From the NCBI GenBank assembly GCA_016707005.1, contig JADJIQ010000005.1, forward strand, positions 186,001 to 250,000: a stretch of 64,000 bases of DNA. Reading direction: 5' to 3'. Origin of the DNA: Ignavibacteria bacterium (lineage in GTDB: Bacteria; Bacteroidota; Ignavibacteria; Kapaibacteriales; Kapaibacteriaceae). The translations under genes and the position numbers were made by a program. The notes beneath the pieces were generated by a model. The model did no database searches, had not been told where the DNA came from, and was given only the letters and a program-made list of their open reading frames with translations. Shown one piece after another: positions 52,364-61,600 of this stretch. Position 1 is the stretch's first letter, and each line of letters begins with the position of its first letter.

Positions 52364-54430
52364 ATGAGAACCTTCGAAGAGATCGAGAACGACCTTGATC
52401 ATGCACACAGCATCAACGACACCGAAGCAATGCTGCGTTGTGCAAGAGAACTCGATGCTCTCGCCACACCGCAGGCCGAGGCTTTGGCTAGGAAGTACCG
52501 TGGCTGGACTCTTTTTCTTCGAGGTGATTTCCCTGCCGCGCTCGATCACTACAACCACGCCTTGGCACTCTATAAAGATCTCGAAAGCCGAAGCGGGATA
52601 GCAGCCATCTTGTGCAACATCGGTAGCGTGGACACCAGCACCGGAGATTACTCCGCTGCGCTCGAGCATTACCATCATGCCCTGGCAATTCATCATGACC
52701 TTGGCGAGCGCAGGGCTGTAGCGCGCGTCACGGGCAACATCGGTAACGTACACCGCAGCACAGGAGATTATCCCGAAGCGCTCGAATGTTACCACCGCGC
52801 TCTGGAACTCCATGAAGAGCTCGGCGAGGTAAGCGCTGTGGCGCGCGTCACAAGCAACATCGGCATCGTCTACCTCAACACAAACGATTACCCCGAGGCG
52901 CTCGCACACTACCACCGCGCCTTGGCACTCCATGAAGAGCTCGGTAATCGCAGCGGCGTAGCGATCGTCACTGGCAACATCGGCCTCGTACACCGCAAGA
53001 TCTTCGACTACCCAGCCGCGCTCGAGTACTACCACCGCGCTCTTGCACTCCATGAAGAACTCGGAGAACGCGGCGCCATGGCCATCGTCATCGGGAACAT
53101 CGGTCTTGTACACAAAGACACAGGCAACTACCACGCTGCGCTCGAGTACCATCGCTGCGCCCTGGCACTCCATGAAGAGCTCGGTGACCGCAGTGGCACG
53201 GCACGCGTCAAAGAAAACATCCTAAGTACCTATGTCGACATGGGCTCCGACGCAGAGGCAACGGCGCTCCTGCAGGACATGGACACCGCGTATATCGACG
53301 ATCCTGTGCTACGGTCCAACAGCGAGCTCATGCGTGCAATGCTGCAGGAGCGCAGCGGCGACGTGGATGGTGCTGTCATGACACTTCGGCGTGCCTTATC
53401 CGATGCCGACACGCACGGCCTTCGTGAACAGTCCGCCAATATGCACTATACACTCAGAGACCTAGCCCAGAAACGCAACGATTTTCCCAGCTACATCGAA
53501 CACAACAACGAGTTCACGCGCATCACCGAAGAGATCAACGGCAAGGATACCGCCACAAAACTCGCCACACAGGCCAAGCAACGAGAGATCGATTCGCGTG
53601 AACGAGAGTTTGCACAACACATGGCCGTCCTCCACTCCACGCTCCCCAAACACATCGCCGATAGAGTGGCAAGGGGCGAGGTGGTCAACGACTCCTTCGA
53701 CAATGCAGCGGTCCTATTCTTAGATGTTGCCGGCTTCACCACAAACTCCAGTGCTCTCGATGCCAGTATGGTTGTTGAACTCCTTCAAGACATCTTCACA
53801 ACGTTCGATGCGATCTGCGAACAACACGATGTGATGAAGATCAAGACCATCGGCGATTCGTATATGGCCGTCGCTTTTGAAACAGCGAACGTCATGCCGA
53901 GCGGAGTCGAGGCACAGCGAACAGCGAACGTCATGCCGAGCGGAGTCGAGGCACAGCGAACAGCGAACGTCATGCCGAGCGGAGTCGAGGCACAGCGAAC
54001 AGCGAACGTCATGCCGAGCGGAGCCTGTCCTGCCGAAGGGAGGATCGAGGCACAACAAATAGCGAACAGCGAACAGCGAATAGCGAATGTGGCGCTGGTC
54101 ATGATGTCGAGTGTGTTCACATGGCCACACACCAACGAACGGGTGATGTTCCGCATCGGACTTCATTGTGGTCCGGTAGTTGCGGGGGTACTCGGCACAC
54201 AGCGCATGCAGTATGATGTATGGGGCGATACGGTGAACGTTGCAAGCAGAATGGAAAGCACGAGCGAGCCGGGGCGGATACATGTGAGTGCGAGTTTTGC
54301 TGAGTCACTCAACTCACCCCCTAGCCCCTTCTCTCACGCTTCGCTAGAGAGGGGGAACATTCGTTTGGTCGAGCGTGACATAATCGATGTCAAGGGTAAG
54401 GGGGCGATGCAGACGTATTGGTTGGAGTAG
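52364..54430 (+). CDS. TPR-containing adenylate cyclase with repeat insertions
   Basis: A 688-residue protein. Residues about 40-300 are seven tetratricopeptide repeats of 40 residues that are very similar in DNA. A coiled segment follows. The class III cyclase domain has LFLDVAGFTTNSS, MKIKTIGDSYM, LHCGPVVAGVLGT and YDVWGDTVNVASRMES with the lysine/aspartate pair for ATP. Between KIKTIGD and the next strand, three copies of a 13-residue unit (NVMPSGVEAQRTA) plus a longer one are inserted. The start at 52364 overlaps the previous gene. Whether it still makes cAMP depends on the loop being tolerated. Confidence 0.8.
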   Translation: MRTFEEIENDLDHAHSINDTEAMLRCARELDALATPQAEALARKYRGWTLFLRGDFPAALDHYNHALALYKDLESRSGIAAILCNIGSVDTSTGDYSAALEHYHHALAIHHDLGERRAVARVTGNIGNVHRSTGDYPEALECYHRALELHEELGEVSAVARVTSNIGIVYLNTNDYPEALAHYHRALALHEELGNRSGVAIVTGNIGLVHRKIFDYPAALEYYHRALALHEELGERGAMAIVIGNIGLVHKDTGNYHAALEYHRCALALHEELGDRSGTARVKENILSTYVDMGSDAEATALLQDMDTAYIDDPVLRSNSELMRAMLQERSGDVDGAVMTLRRALSDADTHGLREQSANMHYTLRDLAQKRNDFPSYIEHNNEFTRITEEINGKDTATKLATQAKQREIDSREREFAQHMAVLHSTLPKHIADRVARGEVVNDSFDNAAVLFLDVAGFTTNSSALDASMVVELLQDIFTTFDAICEQHDVMKIKTIGDSYMAVAFETANVMPSGVEAQRTANVMPSGVEAQRTANVMPSGVEAQRTANVMPSGACPAEGRIEAQQIANSEQRIANVALVMMSSVFTWPHTNERVMFRIGLHCGPVVAGVLGTQRMQYDVWGDTVNVASRMESTSEPGRIHVSASFAESLNSPPSPFSHASLERGNIRLVERDIIDVKGKGAMQTYWLE
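53891..54086 (+). repeat. 39-bp tandem repeat inside the second cyclase
   Basis: Three tandem copies of a 39-bp unit (GTCATGCCGAGCGGAGTCGA...) lie at 53891-53929, 53930-53968 and 53969-54007. They are followed by a diverged copy to 54086 that ends in AGCGAA(T/C) heptamers. The unit is 13 codons, so the frame is kept. The single-copy version lies at 51935. Confidence 0.85.
54325..54355. repeat. CCCCTTCTCT hairpin repeat inside the second cyclase
   Basis: The same element as 52253 with CCCCTTCTCT and AGAGAGGGGG arms, coding FSHASLERG near the C-terminus. Confidence 0.7.
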
Positions 54431-54447
54431 GCTGACGATAAGACTCT

Positions 54448-55656
54448 TTATCTCGTAAAGGGCTCTGCGCCTTCATTCAGTATGGACAGAAAGTTGTGAT
54501 AGGCATAGACGCGGTTGCGTTGTTTACCGGTGATCTCGCGAACGATGCCAAGGTTCATGAGAACTTCGATGGCCTTGCTCGCCGTTGGGAAGGTCATGGC
54601 GGACATCTCGCAGATCCGATCGATGGTGGCGATGGGTCGCGCTTGTAAGGCCGAATGCACACGGAGAACACTGCCTAACTTTAGGCCATTCGTACGAATG
54701 GCAACGTTATCTGTATTGAAGCGTGAAAGCAGGCGGTGCGCCGTTTCGACAGCACCGGCAGACGTTTGCTCCACTCCCTCCAGAAAGAAGCTGAGCCACT
54801 GCTCCCAATCTCCTGTGGTCCGAACAATACCTAGCAGTCGATAGTATTCGGCCCGGTGCTGTTTGAGATACAAACTGAGATACAAGAGTGGCTGACGAAG
54901 CACGCCCTCGTTTTGAAAGATCAGTGCGATGAGTAGCCTGCCGGTTCTCCCGTTTCCGTCGAGAAATGGGTGGATGGTCTCGAACTGCACATGAGCCAGT
55001 GCCGCCTTCACAAGAGTAGGCACATCATCGCGATGGAGGAACTTTTCAAGATCGGACATGCAGTGTTCCACCATCGCGGCAGGAGGGGGCACGAACTCTG
55101 CATTTCCGGGGCGGGTGCCTCCGATCCAATTCTGGCTGCGGCGGAATTCGCCGGGCATACGATCAGAGCCACGTCCGCCCGACATGAGCCGCTCGTGGAT
55201 CTCTTTGATCAGTCGATTAGAAAGAGGAAATCCTGCCGCCATTCGATTCAAACCATGCTGCATGGCCGCTACGTAGTTCGAGACCTCCACAACATCGTCG
55301 AATGGTACACCCGGAGCTTCGTCGAGTTCAAACAGTAAAAGGTCGGATAACGATGACTGTGTGCCCTCGATCTGCGAGGACAATACGGCTTCCCTTCGGA
55401 CATACGAATACAGGAAGATACCCGCATCAGGAAGCAGGGTCGACACGCTGTCCAGCCTTCCACAGGCCAAAAGCGCGCGCTCCATTGTCCGACTCAGTGC
55501 AGCGTCCATTTCGATGGGTGGAATAGGCGGCAAAGCCCTAGGTACGAATGCACGCACCGTCTCACCCCCGACAGAAGAGGCTTCATATGTTCCGTTTTCA
55601 TGCCGCTGCATATGGCCAACATACGAAATCTCGTCCACTATTAAAGTATACTGCAT
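54448..55656 (-). CDS. Fic-family AMP-transferase-like protein
   Basis: A 402-residue protein. The N-terminal Fic_N-type domain is followed by an SQIEGTQSSLSDLL inhibitory-like motif, which includes the (S/T)xxxE(G/N) glutamate arrangement. The Fic core has IHPFLDGNGRTGRLLIALIF, the full HPFxDGNGRxxR motif. A winged-helix-like C-terminus follows (ARPIATIDRICEMSAMTFPTASKAIEVLMNLGIVREITGKQRNRVYAY). Such proteins modify targets with AMP and can autoregulate. A palindrome at 55638-55669 overlaps the start codon. Confidence 0.85.
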   Translation of the reverse strand: MQYTLIVDEISYVGHMQRHENGTYEASSVGGETVRAFVPRALPPIPPIEMDAALSRTMERALLACGRLDSVSTLLPDAGIFLYSYVRREAVLSSQIEGTQSSLSDLLLFELDEAPGVPFDDVVEVSNYVAAMQHGLNRMAAGFPLSNRLIKEIHERLMSGGRGSDRMPGEFRRSQNWIGGTRPGNAEFVPPPAAMVEHCMSDLEKFLHRDDVPTLVKAALAHVQFETIHPFLDGNGRTGRLLIALIFQNEGVLRQPLLYLSLYLKQHRAEYYRLLGIVRTTGDWEQWLSFFLEGVEQTSAGAVETAHRLLSRFNTDNVAIRTNGLKLGSVLRVHSALQARPIATIDRICEMSAMTFPTASKAIEVLMNLGIVREITGKQRNRVYAYHNFLSILNEGAEPFTR

Positions 55657-55669
55657 TTTTCTTTAATAG
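55638..55669. promoter_or_regulatory. CTATTAAAG...CTTTAATAG palindrome over the Fic start
   Basis: Nine-base arms CTATTAAAG (55638-55646) and CTTTAATAG (55661-55669) flank 14 bases that include the start codon (55656-55654). A third TATTAAAC half-site lies near 55680. This suggests autorepression by the winged-helix part of the Fic protein. Confidence 0.6.
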
Positions 55670-55700
55670 CGTGGTCCGTTATTAAACATAACGCTGCCAG

Positions 55701-55794
55701 CTCCGGGAGTCACTCCGGGAGAGTAAGACGTCGGGAGTCACTCCGGGAGAGTAAGACGTCGGGAGTCACTCCGGGAGAGTAAGACTCCCGGAGT
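55701..55794. repeat. CTCCGGGAG hairpin repeat, cluster 3
   Basis: Tandem CTCCGGGAG/GTCGGGAG units between the Fic gene and the vWA gene end in a CTCCCGGAG arm. It is the longest cluster in the window. Confidence 0.85.
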
Positions 55795-55921
55795 GGAATA
55801 ATCGTTAGGGCTTCCGTTTCCAAGAATGCCCAGTGCAGGAATACTCCGACACGACCAACTACCTCTTGGAACTACGCGAATCGAACATGGTGTGGTTCTC
55901 GCTCCAGCCACCCACCCGGTC

Positions 55922-55961
55922 CGCTCCCGGCGCGTGCCCGGCACTAAGGGTGCCGGGAGCG
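55922..55961. repeat. CCCGGCACC palindromic element, copy 5 (extended)
   Basis: CGCTCCCGGCGCGTGCCCGG and GTGCCGGGAGCG arms form an extended palindrome. It includes the stop codon of the vWA gene at 55944, so its last residues (KDRSRHP) come from the repeat. Confidence 0.75.
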
Positions 55962-56558
55962 GTCCTTTGCGCGCTGCTTCCGCAAGGAGATCTCAGAGCT
56001 CATCTGAACTTCCAGGTTCACCATGCCCTCCTTGCTGGAGGTCCAGTCCTTGGCATCGGTTGCGTCAATGCTCATTGCCTGACCCGTGGCCCACGAGTCC
56101 TGGTTGGCACCAAGGAATAGGAACTGCCAGTTATAGACCTTCCTCTGATGGTCAATGATCCGCGCAACGTCGGAGAGCTTGTATCGCGCGCTGGCGTTCT
56201 CATGGCCGTCGGTGACGATCACTACTATCACAGCGCTCGGACGCTCTTCTTCTGTACGACTGGCAAGCCTGTCGCCAACGCGCGTGATCACGCCTACCAC
56301 TGCGTCGTGCATTGCCGTGCAATCGCTCGGACGGTAGTTCTTCTTCGAGAGGATATGGGGCGATGTGGCTCGCACTCCATCAAGAAGGACCTCCACAGAT
56401 GTATTGAACACAGCCACAGTGAGGTCTAGCTTCTCTCCGCTGTCCTCTAACTGATCACGCACCACGCCATTCACGCTGCTGATGGTCTCGTGCTGCAAAT
56501 GCTCCATCGATCCGCTGGCATCAATGATGAGCACAAGTTCCGTGAGATCGTTCTTCAT
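55944..56558 (-). CDS. Cytoplasmic von Willebrand A-domain protein (TerY-like)
   Basis: A 204-residue protein with a MIDAS motif at the start (LIIDASGSMEHL), a central threonine motif (RPSDCTAMHDAV) and VIVTDGHENAS. There is no signal peptide. Proteins of this type (TerY-like) assemble with phosphatase or kinase partners, and none are visible here. The ATG at 56558 has a GGAGGACCC site. An operator-like motif lies at 56607-56621, and the C-terminus is repeat-encoded. Confidence 0.8.
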   Translation of the reverse strand: MKNDLTELVLIIDASGSMEHLQHETISSVNGVVRDQLEDSGEKLDLTVAVFNTSVEVLLDGVRATSPHILSKKNYRPSDCTAMHDAVVGVITRVGDRLASRTEEERPSAVIVVIVTDGHENASARYKLSDVARIIDHQRKVYNWQFLFLGANQDSWATGQAMSIDATDAKDWTSSKEGMVNLEVQMSSEISLRKQRAKDRSRHP

Positions 56559-56606
56559 GGGTCCTCCAAGGGTGTTGTTGGTATGGTGCAAAGAACGACT
56601 TCCGGA

Positions 56607-56621
56607 CGACGCTATGTGTCG
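56607..56621. promoter_or_regulatory. CGAC-N7-GTCG operator-like motif, copy 5
   Basis: CGACGCTATGTGTCG lies 49-63 bp upstream of the vWA gene start, with CCC following the right arm as at 34570-34572. Confidence 0.55.
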
Positions 56622-56653
56622 CCCATGAATCGTGCCCACGAATGCCCACGAAT

Positions 56654-56682
56654 CGCTCCCGGCACCAAGGGTGCCGGGAGCG
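56654..56682. repeat. CCCGGCACC palindromic element, copy 6
   Basis: CGCTCCCGGCACCAAGGGTG and GCCGGGAGCG form a near-perfect palindrome between divergent genes. Confidence 0.85.
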
Positions 56683-56775
56683 TTTACCGGGGGTTGAATG
56701 GGCACGGCAACCGGGTGTGGGCTGCGATTGCTAACTTCTCCCCTCGGCGATCCTCACGATCGACAATAAGGGGCC

Positions 56776-58590
56776 ATGATCTCTTGGGGTGTTTCACTAG
56801 CCGCAGTGCAAAGGGGTGCCTGCGGGCTTGCGTTCTTGTTATCAACGGTACTCGCCGTTGCCCAAGAAGAGCGCCCTGCAGATAGCTCCCAATCCACGCC
56901 GTTGGTTACGGTAACAGGAAACGCATCGATCACGGCCGACTTCTATGACCACTCGTCCGACCCACCAGGGTCACAGGCCGGACGTCGCCCGGCACAGCTC
57001 TATCGTCTGGTCTTTAGCCCCACGATCACCCTAGGCGGGCTTATCTCTCTGCCGTTCAATATCATGCTCACGCTGCCGGAAACGAATACCACTACTCCTA
57101 CGATCCAAAGTCCGTCCTTCGGACAGTACATCACCAACCCGGCCAACGCCTTCGGGTTCTCAAGCTTTGCTCCACGTATCGGTTGGGCTCAGTTCTTCCT
57201 CGGCTCTCATACACCGCAGTATTCAACGCTGTCAAACTCGGATCTGCCTCTCTTCGGTGCCGGGATCGACTTTCAACCCCTCGGTCTGCGGATAGCAGCG
57301 TCAGGGGGCGTGGTGCAACGCGCTGTGGAGCCGGATTCCTCGCGTGGCACTCCGGCCACATACCGACGTGACGTATACATGGGTAGGATCGGCACAGCAT
57401 CCAACGACTCGCTCACCTTCGGTCTCAACGTTGTCTACGCACGTGACGATGTTTCGTCGATTCAGAACAATGTCGTGACGATCATTCCACAGCGCACGGT
57501 AGATGGCGATAGCACCATCATCCTCCCGGCCGATACCATACGTCTCCGACCCGAAGAAGGAATGATGGCATCGGTCGATGTAGTCCTTGGTCTTGCCAAG
57601 GGCATGAACATCACCGCAGAAGCCGCTGTATCAAGCTTCACCAGAGACCAAACATCGGATGTGAAAAGTATCGATGGCAATCCCCTCGATCTTGTCACCA
57701 CGACCCGCGTCTCCACACGTGTTGATCTGGCCGGCACCGCAAGCTTCAACGTCAAGTCAAATGTATGGGGCTTCTCCGTTACCACACTCTACATGGGCGC
57801 GGGCTACGTGCCCATAGCTCAGCCCTATCAACAGTCGGATAGGTTTGAGTGGAAGGTAGCCCCCTCCCTACAACTGTTTGGAGGCGATGTAGCGATCAAT
57901 GCCACTGTTGGACATCGCATCAACAACCTCTCCGGTACGAAGGGAGAAACGCTCTCCCAAGCGATCTATGGCGGTACTGTTAACGCACAGTTCAGCGACG
58001 GTTTCTCGACGATGTTTCGGTACTCGAATTTTGGCATCCGCAACAAACGTGATCTAGACACGCTGCGTGTGGAGAACGTGAGCCAGTCGTTTGGGATCGA
58101 CCCGTCCTTGATGATCGACGGTGAGGATGTGCTGCACACTCTCAATGCAAGCTTGGGGCTTGATACCTACGACGACTTCAACGTGGTCTCCGGTATCGAA
58201 AGCTCCAACGATATGCGCAGCGCGATCATCAACTACCTCGGCTCTATCAAACCCGTCCCACTCTCCGTAGGCGTGAATGCATCCTACGTGGAAAACATTC
58301 TCTTTACGGGGCTCTTCATCGTTCGGTCCGTTGGCGGCATGATCGCCTATCGCTTCCTGAATGGTGATGTTGTTCCGTCGGTCTCGATCACCAATAGCAG
58401 TACAACATTCGGACCATCTCCGTCCGACCAACAGCTCTTCTTCAAAGCATCCGTGCGGTGGCGCATAACCAAGACCACCGCCTTCCTTGCGAGTTATGGC
58501 AACAACAACTATACGTATGGCAACCCTTCATCACGAAGCACTGCCTTCACTGAACGTATGATCCAGCTCGCTCTGAGCACGTCCTTCTGA
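56776..58590 (+). CDS. Large predicted outer-membrane protein
   Basis: A 604-residue protein with a signal peptide (CGLAFLLSTVLAVAQ) and many amphipathic strands, ending in MIQLALSTSF with the terminal phenylalanine typical of outer-membrane barrels. The start at 56776 follows AAGGGGCC. It heads an operon with two more secreted-protein genes (spacing 21 and 25 bp). No family is recognised; it may be a barrel that anchors or exports the large proteins downstream. Confidence 0.6.
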   Translation: MISWGVSLAAVQRGACGLAFLLSTVLAVAQEERPADSSQSTPLVTVTGNASITADFYDHSSDPPGSQAGRRPAQLYRLVFSPTITLGGLISLPFNIMLTLPETNTTTPTIQSPSFGQYITNPANAFGFSSFAPRIGWAQFFLGSHTPQYSTLSNSDLPLFGAGIDFQPLGLRIAASGGVVQRAVEPDSSRGTPATYRRDVYMGRIGTASNDSLTFGLNVVYARDDVSSIQNNVVTIIPQRTVDGDSTIILPADTIRLRPEEGMMASVDVVLGLAKGMNITAEAAVSSFTRDQTSDVKSIDGNPLDLVTTTRVSTRVDLAGTASFNVKSNVWGFSVTTLYMGAGYVPIAQPYQQSDRFEWKVAPSLQLFGGDVAINATVGHRINNLSGTKGETLSQAIYGGTVNAQFSDGFSTMFRYSNFGIRNKRDLDTLRVENVSQSFGIDPSLMIDGEDVLHTLNASLGLDTYDDFNVVSGIESSNDMRSAIINYLGSIKPVPLSVGVNASYVENILFTGLFIVRSVGGMIAYRFLNGDVVPSVSITNSSTTFGPSPSDQQLFFKASVRWRITKTTAFLASYGNNNYTYGNPSSRSTAFTERMIQLALSTSF

Positions 58591-58611
58591 CCACGCACTG
58601 TGAGAACTCTC

Positions 58612-61600
58612 ATGAAACAGCTCGCCCCCTTCACGATGATGCTTTGTGCTGTGTTTCTGCTCGGCGTGGCTGATGGTCATGGACAGCTCCGTGTGTCTCT
58701 GAACCTCTCGTCTCGACCCGATCCCTATCTCTCAAACTGGGCACAGCGAAAGGAGATCGTGATCGTGAGCGTCACGAACACGTCATCCAATGCGATCGAT
58801 GTGAAGTTCGACTGCAAGGTGAATAAGGACGGCGCACTACTCGCCAATACAAAACGCGAAAGCATGCAGATCCTCTCGGTTCAGCCGGGTTCAACAATGT
58901 ACTATGGCGAAGATCTTGTCCCACTCGCCGCAATGAAGATCATCGGTAATGCTGAACAGACCGCGGCAAGATCCGGGATGTTGCCTGCAGGTGAGTACGA
59001 GCTCTGCGTAAGCCTCATCGATCCGATAACAGGCTCCACACTCACACAACCTGTGTGCAAGACCTTCACGATCCAGAGCTATCAATCGCCGGTGCTGCTC
59101 CTACCGCTTGATGGTGATAGTCTGCGTATGGGACAACGTCCACTCTTCCGTTGGACTGCTGTCTCACCAAGACCCACGTTTCCGGTGCGCTATCGATTGC
59201 AGGTCTTTGAAGTAATGGCTGGTCAAACACCGATCACGGCCTTTCGCGTGAATCAGCCGATCATCGATATCCAAGACATCACGTCAACACAACAACTCTG
59301 GCCGCCTGACTATGATCTAACGAGTCAACAAAAGAGATTCGTATGGACAGTGCGTGCGCTGGATGACAACAACAACCCCATTGGCGAACCCGATGGCTAT
59401 GCAACACCGTTTGTATTGAAGCCAACTGCACCCACCGTTCTTCCGGACATCGTCACGGGCGTTGGCGTAGGCAAATCGGGCGAGGTCAATCAACGCTCGG
59501 GAGAAGGGGGCTCATCATCACAACGCTCTTCAGGCGGAGGTGGTGGCGGCGATGCAGCTCGAGTCGCAGCCGTTGTTGCCGTGGTTGATGGAGAGATGGC
59601 AACCGTGCAGAAGAAGTCGGCATATGTAACACCACCAAGTCTACCGTGCGGACAATGCAGCTACCCTGTAACGATCTCGGATACAACAGCCCTTGCCGGT
59701 GATGCTGTTGTTGGTGACTCCATCACGATCGGACGTTTCAAACTCAAGATCACTGCGCTCACACATGCCCCCTTCGCAAAAGTCACAGGGAAGGGCGAGA
59801 TCACTATTCCGTGGCTTCTTGCTCGAGTGTTGGTAACGTTTGATAGTCTGCGAGTAAATGCAGCCAAACAAGTTGTAAAGGGCGAAGCACGCGCAGAAGT
59901 TGATGCATCGGCACCGCAGTATCCACAACAATGGGCGATCAATCAGGCAACAAGCTGGAACTGGACAAAGCAAGCCGTTGCATGGGTGGATGACTTTGTG
60001 AAGCAGAAGGGTGCTATTGTGAAGTCAGTCAACAGCATGAACACGCCGCTCAAGGTCCCACTCGGCTTCAACAACATCAGCGGCAATACGGTCTGCATCT
60101 CGGAATTCCTCTTCAAGAAGGATGATGCGCTGATGGCAATGGTGGCCACGGTGCCCCTTGCCAAACTCGACGATACACTCAGTCTTGGACTCAACGAGAT
60201 CCCGATCTGTCCGGAAGGTGTTGGCAAGACCGCTCGTATGGGACTCCTTGCCGATATCGATGTTAGGGGGCTTACCGCTTCCCAACCAACGTTTGCGATC
60301 ACGGCACGCGCGCCCTCTACATCACGTCCGGGATGTTACGTGGTGTTTGGATGCGACAACAACAGCGACACACTCTCCATCGATCTAGACGTGGCGTTTC
60401 CGCGCGATTGGATCACACCACGTCCGGATACCGATTCTACAAAGCAGTCCGTAGCAACACTCGTCGGCAAGGCCATTGCCTGGAAGGAATGGGTGATCTA
60501 CGGCAGCCTCCCATCAAGCACGTTGGTGGGTACAAACGGTATGGGGCTCCGTGTTGACACACTCTCCTACGACTTCAGTGACCTGGCAAATCCTCCGGGG
60601 ATCGTCTTCCCTGCGAACTACAGCGGGGCAACCGACGCCACGTTCAATGGCTTCTACGCAAAGCAGGTCCGTGTTTCCATGCCGGACGGATGGCGCACGT
60701 TCGCAGACTCTGTTGGTGCGCCGGAGTTCATCGCACAGTCGCTGATCATCAACAAAACCGGCATCACCGGCACGTTGCTTGGTGTGAACGTGATCCAGTT
60801 TCCGAATGCAAACCTGAATCGACTGAGTGCAAGCGTTGATACGGTAAAGGTGATCCTGCTCAACAACAACCTCACCTCTGCATACATGCGCGGCCGACTG
60901 CTTCTGCCGATCACGGATACAACACCACAGAATGCGCTGGCCTACAAAGCACTGTTCAATAACGTTGCGAAGTCGTTTGATTTCTCCCTCACACCTACAA
61001 CGCCCCTCGACATCAAACTCTTTGCCGGTGCCAAGCTTACGCTTCTGCCATCATCATCACTCTCGATGACGATCGCAAAGAATCGGAAGAAGTTCTCCAT
61101 GGTCTTGAATGGCGGTCTCGGATTTAATGCCATCGATCTGCAAGTAGGACAGAAGAAGGTATCGGTGGATCTCTCGCCGGACTTCGAGAACATGCGTGCG
61201 TCGTATACCGACTCCGTGAAGCACACCTTTGACTACTCCATCGGTGATTGGGCCTTTGCCAGCAAGCAGAAGAAGATCGCCAAGTTCCCTATCACGATCG
61301 ACAAGGTGAAGTTTGCCAAACTCACGCCCGTTGGTGATGAGCTGTTCCGCGGCAAGGTCAATCTCGACATCATTCTTGCACTCGATTCAAATCGTATAGG
61401 GGGCAGAGGGTCGTTCGATATGACCGTTGCCGTAGAGAAGAGCAACCCTGGTGCGGCCTTCAAGTTCAAGCCACGCTTCATCGACTTCAACGTCAACAAG
61501 GTTGCTGTCCATGCCAAACTCGCAGCCGTTGAAATGAGCGGTGAACTCAACTTCTACAACGAAGATCCAACATGGGGCAACGGGTTTGCCGCATCGATCA

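Larger units (their letters stand above)
50404..52367 (+). pseudogene. TPR adenylate cyclase with a frameshift
   Basis: The first frame starts MSLRTFDEIKASVSAAN and gives tetratricopeptide repeats up to about 51215, then runs out of frame. The cyclase half (MGAAHQQAFFTELL, metal aspartates in LFLDVAGFTTNSS and KIKTIGDSYM) continues in another frame from about 51222. One missing G in the CCCGGACATGGG stretch (51218-51228) accounts for the break, by comparison with the motif order in the intact neighbour. It is a pseudogene or carries a sequencing error. The stop overlaps the next cyclase by four bases (ATGA). Confidence 0.75.

Noticed and set aside
52262..53173. A 303-residue minus-strand frame
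   Set aside because: It is the antisense of the tetratricopeptide repeats of the cyclase and has no independent features.
53891..54007. The 39-bp repeat as a tandem array of regulatory sites
   Set aside because: It is in frame and inside the cyclase gene, with a single-copy counterpart in the paralogue.
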